From the NCBI GenBank assembly GCA_030762935.1, contig CM060888.1, forward strand, positions 115,951,468-116,015,467: DNA of 64,000 bases. The letters are read 5' to 3'. Under the pieces are notes generated by a model. It was not told where the DNA came from and did no database searches. It saw only the letters and a list, made by a program, of their open reading frames with translations. Positions 23,264 through 34,370 of the stretch are shown here, in pieces; position 1 is the first letter of the stretch, and every line of letters starts with the position of its first letter. Position numbers and translations under genes: made by a program. This DNA is from Hymenopus coronatus (Eukaryota; Arthropoda; Insecta; Mantodea; Hymenopodidae).

Positions 23264-24087
23264 TCTGATGTGTTCCATTCACATGACCTTCTCTATATCT
23301 CTGTAACAAATTATTGTTAATTAGCTTATTCTTTAATTTATTTCATGCTAATCGAGAAAAAATAGCAGAAATATTATTATTTTTTGCCTTATTGTAAGTA
23401 GAAGCGAAATAAGGGAGTAGCATAGGTTAAAGTGAAAGTCAACAGTGGTTCCTATGTGACTAATGTTCGTTTGTTTGTATGGACACGAGTTGGCAAATTC
23501 CTGTATGAGAAAAGTATAAGTTTTTGAAAGCTGAAAAAAAGCAAGGAATATCTCAAAATTGATCAACTCCACGAAAAAAATGTATATAACATAAACTGTG
23601 AGTTTTAACGTGCTATATATAGTTGTGTTAAGTTTTTGTCCATCTCTTACGGTTTAGTAGTTATGCAAAATTCATCCAGGATAAAGTAGTCTTCAGAGGC
23701 TATTCCCAGAAAATTCAAGATATTCATTTTATTTGTCAGAAAAATATCTTTAATATACGATATTTTAATCAAAATTTTCGAAAAATGTTAGGAGAGGGGG
23801 GATTTTCTTGAAAATCTTCGTGTCACATTCTGGAAGATACCAAACCTAAATACCAAGTTTGGTTTTTAACGGACTTTTCGTTTTTGAGCTATGCTGCCCA
23901 ATGGCACACACATACATACACACACACAGACAGACAGAACACACACGGACATTTTTCTGAAAACGCTTTTTTTAGATTCCGGAGGTCTCAAATCATGTAT
24001 TTCCGGTGAAATCTCGGTGTCGAATTTTTGGGTGCATTACAATACCTTCTCTATACACTATGTATATAGCACGTATAGAGAAAGTAA
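23264..24087 (+). mobile_element. Fam1 copy, complete
   Basis: Left end TCTGATGTGTTCCATTCACA is consensus; right end hairpin ACTATGTATATAGCACGTAT then AGAGAAAGTAA. CA tract at 23905-23935. It lacks about 30 bp around the ATCGTTAGAGCC block. Forms a tail-to-tail pair with the copy at 24649. Confidence 0.9.
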
Positions 24088-24648
24088 AAAAAAACAACAA
24101 CAACAAGAAACCATACAGACACTGTGTGTAAATTGTGGAGCATCATCATATTTGCAAATAGCACCACTAGTAACCAATAGTAAGTCATACAAGAAATATA
24201 TTTAGACGCAGACAGATTTAGTTTAATTATATTGCCGTTTTCTGACATTGTAATCAGAATATGAAGGAGGTTATTTATTCACTATTTAAATGTCTTCTCT
24301 GTAAGCCTTAACCCTGAATGTAGAAGCTTTTAACAATCATGCTTTGTTAAATTTCACCCGTTTATCAGACGCATTCGGTATAAAGTAGGTGCTAATGTTA
24401 TTACACAGTAAAACCTAAGCTCAAACAAGGAACCAATAGTGAATTTAATTTTATTTATTTAGTTTTTTACTTTCGCATAATTTCCATACCATAACTTTTT
24501 CATGAGCCTAAGTAAAGCATGAGGAGTGGATTTGTTGTATAACTAAACCAAGAGGTTAGATTTACTTGCTATGCTACTATCATTCGTTACTCCAAGAAAG
24601 TAACATTCTTCCAAGAAACTTCATATTCAAATCGTATCTCCCTACTTT
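24088..24648. other. Spacer between tail-to-tail Fam1 copies
   Basis: No recognised content; AT-rich. It would be the loop of a hairpin formed by the flanking copies. Confidence 0.4.
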
Positions 24649-25547
24649 TTACTTTCTCTACACGTACTATTTACATAGGTTATAGAGAAGGTATTGTATT
24701 GTACACAAAAATTCCTATTGTACCCTATACCAAGATTTCACCAGAAATACATGTTTTGGGTCCCCCTTTAATCCAAAAAAAAGCATTTTCAGAAGGAAAA
24801 AAAAAAAAAGTCCGTGTGTGTGCGTGTGTATTTGTGTCTGTGTGTCCTTGGACAGCATAGCTCCAAAATGCAAAGACCGTTGAATACCAAACTTGGTATT
24901 TAAGTTCGGTATCTTCCAAGGATGTGACACGAAGATTTTCAAAAAAAATTCCCCCACCCCAACTACCGTTTACATGGAACTTTTTTCGAACATTTTGATT
25001 TTCTTGAAAATGGCTTTAACTATTTGTATAAAATATTGTATATTAAAGATATTTACCTGACCAATAAAGTGTATATCATGAATTTTCTGGGAATAGCCTC
25101 TGAAAACTACTTTATCTGGAGGAATTTTACGGAATTTTGCATAACTGCTAAACTGTGAGAGATGGACAAAAAATTACCACATAAAAATATAGAGCACTTT
25201 AAAACATACAATTTATGTTATATACATATTTTTCGTGGAGTTGATCGTTTTTTAGATATTCCTTGTTCTTGATTTCAGCTTGTAAAAACTTATACTTTTC
25301 TCATACAGGATTTTGTCAACTCGTGTCCATACACACAAAGAAGCTTCAGTCACATAGCAACCAGCTTCTGACTATCACTTTAACCTATAGTACTCCCTTA
25401 CTTCGCTTCTACTTACAAGGAAGCAAGTAATAAGACTATTTCTGCTAATGTTTTCTCGATTAGCATAAAGTAAATGAAAGCATTAGCTTTCTAACAGTAA
25501 TTTGTTGCAGAGGTGTAGAGATAGTCAAGTGAATGAAACGCATCAGA
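24649..25547 (-). mobile_element. Fam1 copy, complete
   Basis: Right end TTACTTTCTCTACACGTACT at 24649, left end GTGAATGAAACGCATCAGA at 25547. TG tract at 24815-24845 next to an A12 run, palindrome TACCAAACTTGGTA at 24886. A short internal repetition GGAATTTTACGGAATTTTGC lies at 25122-25141. Confidence 0.9.
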
Positions 25548-27018
25548 TTTTTTAAGGATACAAGGTAGTGTGGTTGTATGGCTTTAACAATTTGTCAAAA
25601 TTAACCCCTCACATATCAGGAAGGGCTCAATAACATTTCATGAACATTTTGTGGTATTTACAATAACAGTTTGCATTTCTCTTGGTGAAAAGCTTATGTG
25701 TTTATCTGCAACAATTTATGTTTAAAAAATTATAATGCTGGGGGAAAATTTACATGAAAAAACATGGGTGATTTCATGTACCTCTTATTCAGAAACCTTT
25801 CAAAGCAGAATATTCAAATTTTTACAGATATTCTGATTATACTTATCTATTCTGTCAGAATCAGAGGTATATGGCTCAAGATAATAATTTTAAAAATACC
25901 ACATTTGTGGAAAAAAGAAGATTAAAATGTCTCAATTTTCACATGGCTAAACATTTATAGTTTCCATAGCTTTTAAGCTAGGCTTATGAATCAGGCAGGC
26001 AGAAGTCATTAATGTGTTAGATAAGTATAGAAAATTTCAACATTCTAGCATCAATGTTTCGTGAGTAAAGTGTACATGTGTATCAGAAAATGTAATATCG
26101 AGAAAATTGAACTTAAAAATTTACTGACTTACCTCAATACATTCCAGGGTCATAATCATATAAATATTTATTCTTGGGCTCTATCTGTTTATCAGCATTC
26201 CTCCTATTGGTCCTGACTTGCTTTGTGGACTGTTGGTTATCTCGTTCAAAATGAAAATTTCCCTCCAGGTTTTATCATCATAGAGAGCGGAAAGATTCAA
26301 AATGCAGAAAAGGGGCTGTGGTGCTCTGTCCGGGAGCATTTAAAAGATTGCGCGCCATGTTTAAAAATGACATATAAATGATAAAAATGGACGCATTATA
26401 TTAAAAGTATACATCCTTTTATTCAGAAAACTTCAGAGAATTAAACTATACCAAATACAAAAATTGTCATTTTAACCCCTTCATAGTGGCTTGTACCGTT
26501 AATTGGGTAATGAGTAGCCCATAGATATTTGAAAGATTAGAGGAATTCGTTTCTTAATGTTGTCATTTACTTTAACGTAACGATGTAATGAATAACGTAC
26601 AGGACTCCTCTTCTATCTTCCAGTCCCTCACAGCTATCGAACGAAATATTTCTCTCTCCTTCCTCAAATATCTTAGAGAACTCACTGAGCACTTTCGTCA
26701 CTCACTTGTAAAACACATTAAATAAACAGCAATTTATGTCTCATCGGCAGCAGAAGTTGCCAACCCGACTAACTGTCGCAAGCATACTTGCTAGTACATA
26801 ATCGCAGCAGCTTCAAGAGAGTTCGCGGGAGGTGGAAGAATTATGCAGAAATATCTTTTAAGGTTTGTTCCACATAGTTTCACCCTAACTCTTAAGAACT
26901 ATGTGAATTAGCTTATTAGCTGCAGTCTTGGAATAGTGTTTGCGGTATATATTGCGGTGGGCTGATTCGTTAGTGCCATATGCGGTGGCCTTGTTGTTGT
27001 GGCATATTCTCCTAATCA
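25548..27018. other. Fam1-free spacer
   Basis: Nearly 1.5 kb of AT-rich DNA with no recognised repeat. From about 26850 to 27018, on the minus strand, it may be internal sequence of the LTR element that follows, but no gag-like frame is open. Confidence 0.4.
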
Positions 27019-27035
27019 CCACGTTCGGAGCACCA
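27019..27035 (-). other. Putative tRNA primer-binding site
   Basis: On the minus strand TGGTGCTCCGAACGTGG starts two bases after the CA that ends the LTR. Its complement ends in CCA and reads like a tRNA 3' acceptor/T-arm end. I cannot name the tRNA. Confidence 0.55.
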
Positions 27036-27267
27036 GATGCTGCGTTCTCGGCCTCGTGCCCAGATTGGTAACGTTGGCGGTGCGCTAAGACTCACTCCAC
27101 TACCAATGAGTAGACCCACGTACCTGTTGATGTGAATCCACTACCAGTGATATGCCTCGGGGTTGTTCAGCCTGCACGATAGTTGACTCTCTCGGGGTGG
27201 TACAGCTTATGGGATAGTTCAGGGAGTGATCTTATAAATGATAAAGCAGTACTTAACTTTCCTGGAG

Positions 27268-27273
27268 TTTATT
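27268..27273 (-). promoter_or_regulatory. LTR polyadenylation signal AATAAA
   Basis: AATAAA on the minus strand, about 390 bp downstream of the TATA box and 230 bp before the LTR end, a plausible R/U5 position. Confidence 0.5.
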
Positions 27274-27554
27274 TTAACTAGGAGGTGCGAGATAAGCACT
27301 TTGCTTCACAATTCTGCTAACTTAAACACTTACTAGGAACTTTAGTACTTGTTTAATCACACTTAATTATATATACTTCTTCTTCGTTGATCTTGCTTTA
27401 CACAATCTAATTTAATGCACGTCACTGATTTTAAATACACTTGACTTAGAGCGCTGTAAACTACTAAGTATCGTTACGAGTTATAATGTTTCACTTTATG
27501 TGAAGAAGTGACGTTCAGCTAGCAAGCGAAGCATGACATTATTACAAGATCAGA

Positions 27555-27637
27555 CAACAGACAGCAGACAGCGGCGAACAGCGGAAAACAGCCCAGCCCG
27601 ACAGCGGCAAAACAGCCCGACAGCGGAAAAACAGCAC
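27555..27637. repeat. Minisatellite in LTR U3
   Basis: Irregular repeats of an approximately 19-21-bp unit, ACAGCCCGACAGCGGAAAA, with shorter ACAGCGG variants. It is much richer in G and C than its surroundings. Confidence 0.85.
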
Positions 27638-27656
27638 CGATGTGCCTTCCTCTGTT

Positions 27657-27665
27657 CCTTATATA
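27657..27665 (-). promoter_or_regulatory. LTR TATA box
   Basis: TATATAAGG on the minus strand, about 112 bp into the LTR, immediately upstream of the minisatellite. Confidence 0.55.
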
Positions 27666-27777
27666 GGTACTAAAAATACCATCTTGGTGGCCTCTTTCTG
27701 TTTGGACAGAAAGGCCGCGCAATTGACGTAAATATTACCCAAAATCCAATGTTCTCATCCCAGGGTGCACCGCAACA

Positions 27778-28913
27778 CCCACGTGACACGTGTTGTACAA
27801 TGGGAAATTACTCTTTTCCGAATTTTAAGGCTTACCCCGGGCATGAGCCGTTAGTACGTGACTAGACAAAAGAAACCTTGTTAACAAAGAGCTTCTCACA
27901 CCACACTCAGCTCGGCATCAGCTTTCTGCTTTTGCTTTGCTCCAAACTGAATATACTCTGCTAATTACATTAGTTAACAAGCATTTGCTCTCTTTAACTA
28001 TACACTGCTACATAAATAATACACTTACAATAGTTTTTATAGAGAAGCTAATTAACGGTCTCATATTAGTTTCTTATTTAAAATGACTATTTATCTTAAT
28101 ATGTTCAAAGAGAATTGTCAAATATATGTTTTTATAAGCATATGAATCAAATGTATTATATAAGAGAGTTAATGCATGTGGAAAAATTAAATTCTTACGG
28201 ATCCTATGCTTCAAACCTCTCTCTCAGGCAGACGATATCATACGCATCTATCATAACTGAATTTGAATAACCTTTATTACCTGGTCTTGAGTGGCAACAA
28301 CTTACTTTTCATGATTCAAAACTATAGAGAGCTAATCAGGAGAAAAGGAAAGGTAACGTAGCACAGAGGAAAATATCTCTGGGGGCAAGGTTATGAAAAA
28401 CAGAGATTAAGTTCTCGATAATGCTTCTGAAATACACGTCGGACGAGAGTGCCTGCCTTTGTATCTCACGTTAATCGTATTCCGACTATCTTGAGATGCA
28501 TACACACCGCTTCCCATGCAGCACGAGTTCCAACATTGTCATAATATTGCCTTGTATAATATGGTCCTCTCATTAATGTCACATGCATAAAAATGTTAGC
28601 ACAACTTCATTACTTGTCGGCAAACTTGTGTATCTACTCTGAGATGACTCAGCACATGTGCTCCTGCAGCACTTAACATTAAACATCATGTTTATATTCC
28701 ATGTTCTTCAAGTTTCGGACATTTCATAATGAATTGTACTCAATCCACTCTTTATATTGATGCAATCTTGATGCCCGTAGGACTATTGCTGGAACTGGAG
28801 GCAAGATCCCCAGTTTCTTTGTCCATTTCTGTAACAGATTCAGCTTAGGCGGTCAGCTAACTAAGGATATTCCACGATTGGTCATTAAAAGTCCAGTTTC
28901 AATTTCAAAAACA
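27778..28913. other. Spacer, nothing recognised
   Basis: No coding or repeat signal I can support across 1.1 kb. Confidence 0.4.
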
Positions 28914-28962
28914 TCTGATGTGTACCTTTCACACGACTTCCTCTAGCTGTTCCAAACAGAAA

Positions 28963-29216
28963 CTACGTCGCCCTCCGTGGTGAAATGGTTACCATCTTGC
29001 TTCATATACCCAAGGAGGACGATGGATTTTTTTCGGCTGTAAAAATCCTTAGCATGCTTCCTTCGGAAGGGAAGTAAAGCCATTGATCCCGTGTTGTATA
29101 TTTACGGCATTTAAAAGAACCTCAAGCCTGATAAAGGCCTATGAACAAAATTAGAATGTGACGCCTAGAACCGCAGCAGCTAAAGAGCGTCCATAAATAA
29201 AACTCCATTTCCATTT
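28963..29216 (+). mobile_element. tRNA-derived SINE (family B) in Fam1
   Basis: Flanked by 9-bp direct repeats AAACAGAAA (28954-28962) and AAATAGAAA (29217-29225), one mismatch. Head CCTCCGTGGTGAAATGGTTA, body blocks AGCATGCTTCCTTCGGAAGG and GTAAAGCCATTGATCCCGTG, tail ACTCCATTTCCATT. Against the copy at 5232-5518, 21 bp carrying the B box are missing between ACCCAAGG and AGGACGATG. Confidence 0.85.
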
Positions 29217-29320
29217 AAATAGAAAATATTCTTACAAACGATTATTCTTGTATCTATATCATGCTAATCGAAATAAATATTAGCATGGTTGGTCTTATTA
29301 TATGTTTGCCTTTAAGTAGA

Positions 29321-29340
29321 ATATATATATATATATATAA
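29321..29340. repeat. (AT)n tract at a Fam1 deletion junction
   Basis: Nineteen bases of alternating A and T precisely at the point where the middle of the copy is missing. Confidence 0.9.
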
Positions 29341-29553
29341 TTTGTGATGTAATTATCTTTAATATACGGTATTCTAATAAAATTTATAGAATTTTTACGA
29401 AATCAGGCTTTTGAAAATTATTCCATGTAAAGGATAGTTGGGGTGGGGGGGATTTTCTTGTAAATCTTCGTGTCGCATCCTTGAGAGATACTGAACTTGA
29501 ATACCTAGTTTCACATTACCTGGTTTCGTTTTTGTGCTATGCACGACACACAC

Positions 29554-29554
<1 letters not shown>

Positions 29555-29609
<55 letters not shown>
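29555..29609. repeat. (AC)n microsatellite in Fam1
   Basis: About 27 AC units in the position where every well preserved Fam1 copy has a CA tract. Confidence 0.95.
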
Positions 29610-29613
<4 letters not shown>

Positions 29614-29790
29614 TGGACCTTCTTCAAAAAATGTTTTTTTCGGACTTAGGAGACCTCAAAACATATTTCTGGTGAAATAACGACTTCGAATTTTTGGACT
29701 ATACAATACCTTCTCTATCAACTATGTACGGAATGTAAGAAAACATTTTAGATGTTTTTTAATTATTCATTTTGATTTAATTATTCGGTT

Positions 29791-30785
29791 TTTACTTTCT
29801 CTACGTATCCAATGTATAAAGTAAGTAGAGAAGGAATTGCATTCCACTAAAAAAATCCTATAATACAAGTCTTGAGGAGCCATGAATAAAGTATTTTCAG
29901 AAAAAGTTCCTGTATGTGTATGTGCGCGCGTGAGACTGTGAGGAGCGTAAGTTTAACTACCAAACTTGGGATTTAAGTTTAGCATTTTCCAAGGAAACAA
30001 TACCGAGATTTTCTGGAAAATTCCCTCATGCGAAAAATCATCTCATGAAGCATTTCTGAAAAGTTCTATTTTCTCAAAAATGTCTCTAACGATTTTGATA
30101 GAAGTGTCGTAAATATTTACACGGCAAATAAAATGCATATCTTGAATATTCTTGGAATAGCTTCTGAAATTATCTTCTTTCTGAATGAACTTTACTAACC
30201 GTTAGAATCTTAGAAGTCAAAAATGTATATCTGATTAAAACATGCAAGTTTGTAAAATATATTTTTATGAAGTTAACAATGTACAAGACATTCCTCGTGT
30301 TTTTTTAAATTTCTTATTAATTATATTTTCTGAAATGAAATATCGTCAGTTTTTTATTTCATTTCATCCTGGTAAATAGAAAGGAATTTCAAGAGCATCA
30401 CATAACAAACAACTCTTTGAAGATTTGACTGGCACTCGTTTTAGCTTAGTCCCTCAAAAACGAATATCTTAAAAATGCGTAACCTTGTGAATGGTTATTC
30501 TAGCACAAATAAATCATAGTGCTTTAAATAAAGCGTGATTCATTAAATGAAAAAGTTTAGATCACCAATCCCTATTCTTAAAATTATTATTAATCCCATT
30601 CTGTTTAAACTGACAAAACCTTCTTTAAATCATAATATAACTAAAATTGCTGATCTTGTTTTTCATAAGAAAATATTAAATAAAACCATTTCTTATAAGT
30701 TTAAATTTATTAGCATGCAATATACAGAAAATTAAGCTTTTGTAAGAGTAATTTGTATTAAAATAGGTAGAAAAAGTCAGTTTAA
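29791..30785 (-). mobile_element. Fam1 copy, interrupted
   Basis: Right end TTACTTTCTCTACGTATCC at 29791, only 50 bp from the right end of the previous copy. Homology runs to about 30450, breaks for about 230 bp of AT-rich DNA, and resumes at about 30690-30785 with the left part (GCATGCAATATACAGAAAAT, AGGTAGAAAAAGTCA). Diverged. Confidence 0.7.
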
Positions 30786-30879
30786 TACAATACATAAGAA
30801 TTTTTAATATAATTGTTGTTATTATTTCTCACACCCTTTAGTAAGATAACTATGGTATTTGTTCCCTAGTTTAATGTTA

Positions 30880-31295
30880 TACTTTATCTACCACGTATAC
30901 TAAGTAGCGCAAGTAATGTATTTCGCTAAAAATTTTATATCGAGGTTTCACCGAAAATACGCGTTTTGAGAATCCCTGAAAAATTTAGAAAAAGGTCCTT
31001 TGTGCGTCTGTGAATAGCACAACTCAAAAGTCCTAAGTTGCTTAAACCCCAACATTTTATTTAAATTCAATATGTTTCAAAAATGCAACACAAAAGTTTC
31101 GATTTTCTCAAAAATAGCTCTAACGATTTTGTTTAAAATACCATACTTTAAATCTATTAATATGACAACTATAAGTGGTAAATGTTAAGCTATAGACGAA
31201 AACATACTACACAAAAATATAGGGCATTTTAATACACAGAACTTATTTTAAATAACTTTTGTGTCGTAAGCCATCTCAAAAATTCACAGGAATTT
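30880..31295 (-). mobile_element. Fam1 copy, right half only
   Basis: Right-end half: TACTTTATCTACCACGTATA, AAATTTTATATCGAGGTTTC, TCTCAAAAATAGCTCTAACG, and a block near AAACATACTACACAAAAATA. It ends beside the truncated mariner at about 31300. Confidence 0.7.
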
Positions 31296-31316
31296 TTACA
31301 GTGGAGCTCCACATTC

Positions 31317-31727
31317 TTAACAGAAACAGTATTTCTTTTCTTTTTTTTTCTTCTTCTTCAAACGCGGCACCCTTTTACACAGAACCTTGTGAAAGCCCAA
31401 AATATTATTTAAAATATTACCTGCACGTTCTTTTGATATGTTTACAGCCTCTGCTATCTCAAATAGTTTTAATCTGCGGTCTTCCAGGACTAAACGATGA
31501 CTTTTTTCAATGATCTCTGGAGTTGTCACTTCCACAGGGCGTCCAGAGCGAGGCTCATCACTAGTGCTCATACGTCCCATTTTAAACTCTGCAACCCACC
31601 TTTTAATTATTGAATATGAAGGGACAGAGTGTTTCAGTGTACTGTCCATTTCCTCCTTGAATTCTTTAGGCGTTAAGCCTTTCAAATGGAGGTATTTAAT
31701 CATTGTTCGTTTTTCCTAATCCTCCAT
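31317..31727 (-). pseudogene. Mariner transposase, N-terminal domain only
   Basis: The minus-strand frame from ATG at 31725-31727 reads M-E-D, then a TAG stop, then [20 protein letters not shown] 128-residue open piece follows from the next ATG. It is the mariner paired-like helix-turn-helix domain: [65 protein letters not shown] and the VPRL motif. The catalytic domain is absent; after VPRL the frame runs into a purine tract coding lysines and stops. No terminal repeat is clear. Confidence 0.85.
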
Positions 31728-31849
31728 TTTCTTGAAAACTCTAAAGTTGCCTTGTTTAAAATGCTTTCATTCGAAAACTAAACAAGTTATTGACCTGTAA
31801 CTATGGATACAAGCTAGTCTAGAGTTAAACTATACGATGCTACCGTCTA

Positions 31850-32045
31850 ACTGGCCTAATGGCGCCATATCTGTGTGAGGCCTGGGACTTATCAGCCGAC
31901 CCAGATGATGTTTAACGCCCGCTTTTACTACCAGGGCACCGCAGGCAATGACACTGATGATATATGAAATGAAGGTGGAGCACCGGTGGAATGTGATGCA
32001 GGGGGAAACCGGAGAACTCGGTGAAAACCCGCCCTTGCGCTGTTT
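31850..32045 (-). mobile_element. SINE (family G) body
   Basis: Minus-strand TTGTGGTGGACAAAACAGCG, a CGGGTTTTCACCGAGTTCTC block, ATCACATTCCACCGGTGCTC and AAAAGCGGGCGTTAAACATC, in the same order as 5512-5690. The tRNA-like head is lacking; homology ends where the Fam1 copy at 32067 starts. Confidence 0.65.
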
Positions 32046-32066
32046 TGTCCACCACAATTTTATGCA

Positions 32067-32876
32067 TATCTTAACGTTTACCAATTATACAAAATTTCTT
32101 ATGAATGAAAAGATCTTCATTAGCTATTTCCAGAAAATAGCTATATATATGTATCGTTTATTGTGCAAATATCCTAAATATGTAGTAATTTAATTAAAAA
32201 TGATACGGAACTTTTAAGAAAGTCAAAGATTTCAAAAACTTTTACAAATAAAAGATCGTTTAAAAAGCTTTATGTCACATTTTTGGTATAGGATTTAAAA
32301 GGATTTTGTTTATAAAGCTTTATGTCACATATTTGGTACAGGATTTAAAAGCATTTTGTTTAAAAAGCTTTATGTCACATTTTTGGTATAGGATTTAAAA
32401 GGATTTTGTTTAAAAAGCTTTATGTCACATTTTTGGTATAGGATTTAAAAGGATTTTGTTTAAAAAGCTTTATGTCACATTTTTGGTATAGGATTTAAAA
32501 GGATTTTGTTTAAAAATATTTATGTCACATTTTTGGTATAGGATTTAAAAGGATTTTGTTTAAAAAGCTTTATGTCACATTTTTGGTATAGGATTTAAAA
32601 GCACTTTGTTTAAAAAGCTTTATGTCACATTTTTGGTATAGGATTTAAAAGCATTTTGTTTAAAAAGCTTTATGTCACATTTTTGGTATAGGATTTAAAA
32701 GCACTTTGTTTAAAAAGCTTTATGTCACATTTTTGGTATAGGATTTAAAAGCACTTTGTTTAAAAAGCTTTATGTCACATTTTTGGTATAGGATTTAAAC
32801 GCATTTCGTTTAAAAACACTTAAGTTAAGTTTTCATTTTCGAAGTTTCTGAGACATGCACAAACATGGAACTTTTT
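32067..32876 (+). mobile_element. Fam1 copy with internal satellite
   Basis: Begins mid-element (ATCTTAACGTTTACCAATTA, AAAGATCTTCATTAGCTATT). After the CTTTTACAAATAAAAG block comes the eleven-unit array. Behind it Fam1 resumes as AAGTTTTCATTTTCGAAG and CACAAACATGGAACTTTTTT. Both termini are lost. Confidence 0.75.
32261..32810. repeat. Tandem array, eleven 50-bp units
   Basis: Eleven units of exactly 50 bp (first 32261-32310, last 32761-32810), each TAAAAAGCTT TATGTCACAT TTTTGGTATA GGATTTAAAA GGATTTTGTT in blocks of ten, with few changes. Units 1 and 3-6 end GGATTTTGTT; unit 2 and units 7-11 end GCATTTTGTT or GCACTTTGTT, so variants are clustered. The unit aligns with the Fam1 segment GGATTTTCTTGAAAATCTTC plus the GTGTCGCATCC and ACTAAACTTAAAT blocks that follow. 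Confidence 0.95.
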
Positions 32877-34370
32877 TAATTTATAGCGTACTGGAGAAGT
32901 GCTCTGATGCAACATTTCTAAATGTTTTAAAAATAAATTATAAAGAATTGTTGTCCACATAAACACTGTTTTGGTGACTCTGCAATGGTCACGGATGTTA
33001 AAAACCTGTATACAAAATTAACTCGAAACCAAGTGCTTAACACTGGTAACTACTTTTAATGATCCAAGGTTGTCTGTTATGCTCAGATATTACCAAAGCA
33101 GTTTTGAGCTCCTTATAATAGACATTAGAAAGCGCGAGATAGGAGAAAGATTCCTATAATAGATTCTGCTAGTGTATGCCAATCAGCTGCCTTAGCCCCT
33201 CATCGCCTCTGTTAGTGACATGATCGGTGTCTAATACCCCAGGGCCTGGGCCCTGCTAGGTAATAACCCGATAATAACAGTGGTTACTTTTTTGCTTAAT
33301 TTTCCTGCTTCTTTCAGCAGACATGGGGAAGAACAAATGAACGAAATGACTGAGCAAATTATCTCAAAAAACAACGGTTACAGATCACTAAGCTTGGCGC
33401 ACTCTTGAAGTAATTTATGTTTCTTTTATGTCGAGATTAAAAACTTCCTCTCTTAAAGGGAAAATAGCTATATGTGCTGGAAATAATGGCACGTTGTAGA
33501 AAGGCAAAAATAATTCTAAAACGTGTGCGGTAGTCAGTCCATAAATCTTAATCCTGCTCATTGTTATTTGCGCACGCGCACGGTCATTTGTTGAAATCTT
33601 AGAGTGAGCTAAAGAAGCTTAAAGGTTACTGTTGAAGCCTTAGATGCAGTAGTATTAGTGACACTACCTCGTTTATAATAATGAACAAATAACAGAATAA
33701 AAATGTGTTGCAGTGACTGTATCACCCTAATCAATCATACAACTTTTAACCAGTAAATTAAGAAAATATTGATTCTCAACAAAACAATATTGTCTGCTTG
33801 ACAGTAAATCATTTCATGATGCTCCTATCAGCTTAAACACATACTATCCGTTATGATTTTATTAATTAACAACAGTAATAATTAATTATCTAGCCGATTG
33901 AAATAAAGCTGTTAGTTCTCTAAAAAGCTCCTTCATTAATGCACATGTGTAAAAATGGAAAAGATAGTCGATTACTGACTGTAAATCTGTTTCACGTTTC
34001 AATTTCAATCACAAGTTTTATACGTTTATCAATCAACAGATTATGAACCTTTATTGGAGTTTTTATACGGTAAATTTCTCTTTTCTAGTGCCCAATAATT
34101 CGACAAAAACTGCTTTCTTTGAGAATATTAATACAATTATAAACAAACAAGTAAGTGTGCTTTATTAAGATAATTCCTTTATTACGATGTTTATCACTGT
34201 GTTTCAATTGTGAGGCTACCTATCTAAATAATACTTCCAAATTTCATATGTTCTATAGCAACTATCGCTTGAAAAAAGTAGCATTTAACGCGATAACTGC
34301 AAATTATAATGGCTGCGTTTCTTTATTCTATACATTAATTAAATGCATCAATGTTTACAATTAATTTATC
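32877..34370. other. Spacer, nothing recognised
   Basis: About 1.5 kb, AT-rich with a GC-rich patch at 33180-33260 (CCCAGGGCCTGGGCCCTG) that can form a small hairpin. No family assigned. Confidence 0.4.

Larger units (their letters stand above)
27038..27777 (-). mobile_element. LTR of an LTR retrotransposon (740 bp)
   Basis: On the minus strand it runs from TGTTGCGGTGCACCCTGGGA at 27777 to GAACGCAGCA at 27038. TG/CA ends, a TATA box (27657-27665), a downstream AATAAA (27268-27273) and an adjacent primer-binding site together give the order U3-R-U5-PBS. There is no reading frame with retroviral-type domains beyond the site, so only the 5' end of the element, or a truncated copy, is present. 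The U3 part carries a minisatellite. Confidence 0.7.
28914..29740 (+). mobile_element. Fam1 copy with SINE insertion and internal deletion
   Basis: Left end TCTGATGTGTACCTTTCACA. A family B SINE sits at 28963-29216. About 400 bp of the middle is gone: after TTTAAGTAGA a short (AT)n tract leads straight into AATTTGTGATGTAATTATCT. The CA tract is the longest in the window (29555-29609). The right hairpin has decayed to ACTATGTACGGAATGTAAGA. Confidence 0.8.

Noticed and set aside
29395..29604. Cysteine/valine or threonine/histidine-rich frames over CA tracts
   Set aside because: Low-complexity translation of microsatellites.
32261..32810. CRISPR-like array
   Set aside because: Units are contiguous 50-mers with no unique spacers and derive from Fam1; the context is eukaryotic.
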